5,274 nt of DNA from the NCBI GenBank assembly GCA_934869045.1, contig CAKXAF010000166.1, positions 1 to 5,274 on the forward strand. The letters run 5' to 3'. Within the stretch, counting starts at the first letter, position 1; the number at the start of each line of letters is the position of its first letter. The notes beneath the pieces were generated by a model. It had not been told where the DNA came from and did not search any database. It saw only the letters and a list, made by a program, of their open reading frames with translations. Positions 3,793 through 5,274 of the stretch are shown here, piece by piece. Both the position numbers and the translations under genes were made by a program. The stretch is from an uncultured Nitrososphaerota archaeon. Lineage in GTDB: Bacteria > Bacillota > Clostridia > Oscillospirales > Ruminococcaceae.

Positions 3793-5274
3793 GCGATCAC
3801 ATCCTTACAGGTCACGGCATTGGGAAACAGCTTATGGGCCATCCGGCACGCAGCGGAGGTATAAAAAGTATTGCCGCTGAAAAACTCCCGCGGCGGGCCG
3901 GTGGAAATAATCGAACCGTCGAAAAGCATGGCGCAGATATCTGCATATTCCGCGCAAAATTCCACATCGTGGGACACCATCACAATGGTTTTCCCCTGAG
4001 TCAGAAGTTTTTTCAGGATTATGGCAAACTGTTCCTTATATGGCGCGTCCATTCCCTTGGTCGGCTCATCCAGCAGCAAAATTTCCGGCTCCAGCAGCAA
4101 AATCTTGGCGAGAGCCGTTCGCTGCTGTTCCCCGCCGCTCAAGTCGTAGGGATGCCGGTCCAAAAGCGGCGCAATCTCTGCAACATCCGCCACGGCCCGC
4201 AGCAGCTCCTGCCGTTTTTCCCCAGAAAGCCGCCGTTCCTGGAGGGCCTCCTCCAAATCCAGCCGGACCGTCTTTTTGACAAAAAGCGTCTGCGGATCCT
4301 GTGGAAGCATACAGATTCCCTTCTCAGCAACCGGATTCCCGCTGCAAGGACTTCCTCCATAAAGCACCTTTCCACGATAGGGTCTCCGGATCCCGCACAG
4401 CATGGAAAGCATGGTGGATTTTCCGGACCCATTGCCGCCGACCACGGCATAAAGCCGACCGCCCGAAATTTTCAGAGACAGATCCCGTAGGATATCGGCG
4501 CCGTCTTTCCGGTAGCGGAACCAAACTTCCCGGAGCTCTAAGGCGGCAGGCGTTTCCGGGATCACCTCCGGCGGAAGGTAGGTCCCTCTTTTTTCCGGAT
4601 ACTCCCGCTCCAGAAAACGGCGGCCGTCCCGAACGGTAATCGGACACGGCGCTCCCTTTCCAAGCTCCGCATGGATCCGCATGGGGGCCGGCAGTGCCTT
4701 TACCATGGGACTGCCGGCCTTCCGCAGCTGCCGGGCTGTCTCTTCCGGAGAGCCGTAGGTGGCGATTCTCCCCTCCTCCATCACAAGCACCCGGTCGGAA
4801 AGCGGGAACGCTTCCTCCAGCCGGTGCTCAGATAGGATGACCGTGGTGCCGATTTCCCGGTTGATTTTTTTCACGGTTTCCAAAAACTCCGCCGCCGCGA
4901 TCGGATCCAGCTGAGAGGCCGGCTCGTCCAGAATCAGCACCTCCGGATGCATGGCCATGACGGCAGCCAGATTCAAAAGCTGCTTCTGTCCGCCGGACAG
5001 TTCTGTCACTGATTTGTGGAACCAGGCCTGAATGCCAAAAAAATTAGCCATTTCCGCCACCCGGAACCGGATCATCCCGCTGCCGAGGCCCAAGCTCTCC
5101 AGCCCGAACGCCAGCTCGTGCCACACCTTGTCGGTTACGATCTGATTCTCCGGATTCTGCATCACAAATCCGATCTCCGACGACTGTGTCCGGAAATCCA
5201 CCTCCTCCAGTCTCTGGCTGTTATACAGGATCCGCCCGCTCCGCTGCCCGTGAGGGGTTAAAACGGTTTTCAGG
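3777..5274 (-). CDS. ECF transporter ATP-binding protein with two fused NBDs (5' end beyond window)
   Basis: Energy-coupling ATPase with the two nucleotide-binding domains (EcfA1 and EcfA2 in other bacteria) in one chain; 498 residues are visible. The frame stays open to the right edge, opening LKTVLTPHGQRSGRILYN. The first Walker A motif and roughly the first 40 residues are therefore outside the window, and the GTG at 5201 is not the true start. NBD1 shows a Q-loop (FVMQNPENQ, about visible residues 36-44), the signature LSGGQ (92-96), Walker B VLILDEP (112-118) and an H-loop SEH (148-150). After a linker, NBD2 shows Walker A GGNGSGKST (279-287), a Q-loop MLPQDPQTLF (322-331), the signature LSGGE (378-382), Walker B ILLLDEP (398-404) and an H-loop SHD (434-436). 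Every ATPase motif that falls inside the window is intact. It overlaps the S component gene by 16 bases, so the two should form one transporter; the T component is not in view. Confidence 0.95.
   Translation of the reverse strand, partial: LKTVLTPHGQRSGRILYNSQRLEEVDFRTQSSEIGFVMQNPENQIVTDKVWHELAFGLESLGLGSGMIRFRVAEMANFFGIQAWFHKSVTELSGGQKQLLNLAAVMAMHPEVLILDEPASQLDPIAAAEFLETVKKINREIGTTVILSEHRLEEAFPLSDRVLVMEEGRIATYGSPEETARQLRKAGSPMVKALPAPMRIHAELGKGAPCPITVRDGRRFLEREYPEKRGTYLPPEVIPETPAALELREVWFRYRKDGADILRDLSLKISGGRLYAVVGGNGSGKSTMLSMLCGIRRPYRGKVLYGGSPCSGNPVAEKGICMLPQDPQTLFVKKTVRLDLEEALQERRLSGEKRQELLRAVADVAEIAPLLDRHPYDLSGGEQQRTALAKILLLEPEILLLDEPTKGMDAPYKEQFAIILKKLLTQGKTIVMVSHDVEFCAEYADICAMLFDGSIISTGPPREFFSGNTFYTSAACRMAHKLFPNAVTCKDVIACCRS

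Noticed and set aside
1..5274. CRISPR arrays, tRNA or rRNA genes, insertion sequences
   Set aside because: No regularly spaced repeats, no cloverleaf or rRNA-like segments, and no transposase-like frames or terminal inverted repeats were seen on either strand.

Overview
The window looks like chromosomal DNA from an endospore-forming, fairly GC-rich member of the Clostridia, perhaps of the Oscillospiraceae type. The evidence is a spoIIIA operon and a sigG gene of the clostridial/bacillar kind, Shine-Dalgarno sequences rich in A and G, and a two-NBD fused ECF transporter ATPase of a form common in gut Clostridia. The placement is an inference from gene content and protein similarity that I recognise, not from a search.

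Left part (1-1700, minus strand): the first three genes of the sporulation operon spoIIIA, read right to left as spoIIIAA, spoIIIAB and spoIIIAC. spoIIIAC is cut by the left edge. Their products belong to the SpoIIIA-SpoIIQ secretion-like complex between mother cell and forespore. spoIIIAA and spoIIIAB overlap out of frame by 77 bases, which is unusually long.

Middle (1701-2728): a 220-base divergent control region, then sigG on the plus strand with a TTG start, encoding the late forespore sigma factor. A perfect 16-bp hairpin follows sigG and can terminate transcription in both directions. The SpoIIIA channel is needed for sigma-G activity in Bacillus subtilis, so genes in one developmental step lie head to head here.

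2729-3057 holds no recognised gene family. On the minus strand it does hold what looks like a complete small transcription unit: a good sigma-A-type promoter (TTGCAA, 17 bases, TATAAT with an upstream TG), a transcript expected to begin with a long stem-loop, a clear ribosome-binding site, a 43-codon ORF of unknown function, and the shared terminator. A second, diverged copy of the ribosome-binding-site/start segment lies about 120 bases upstream. This is the least explained part of the window.

Right part (3058-5274, minus strand): two translationally overlapping genes of an energy-coupling factor (ECF) vitamin transporter. These are a fused double ATP-binding protein, whose start lies beyond the right edge, and a membrane S component resembling the CbrT family (cobalamin-type substrate). 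The T component is not in the window and may lie to the right.
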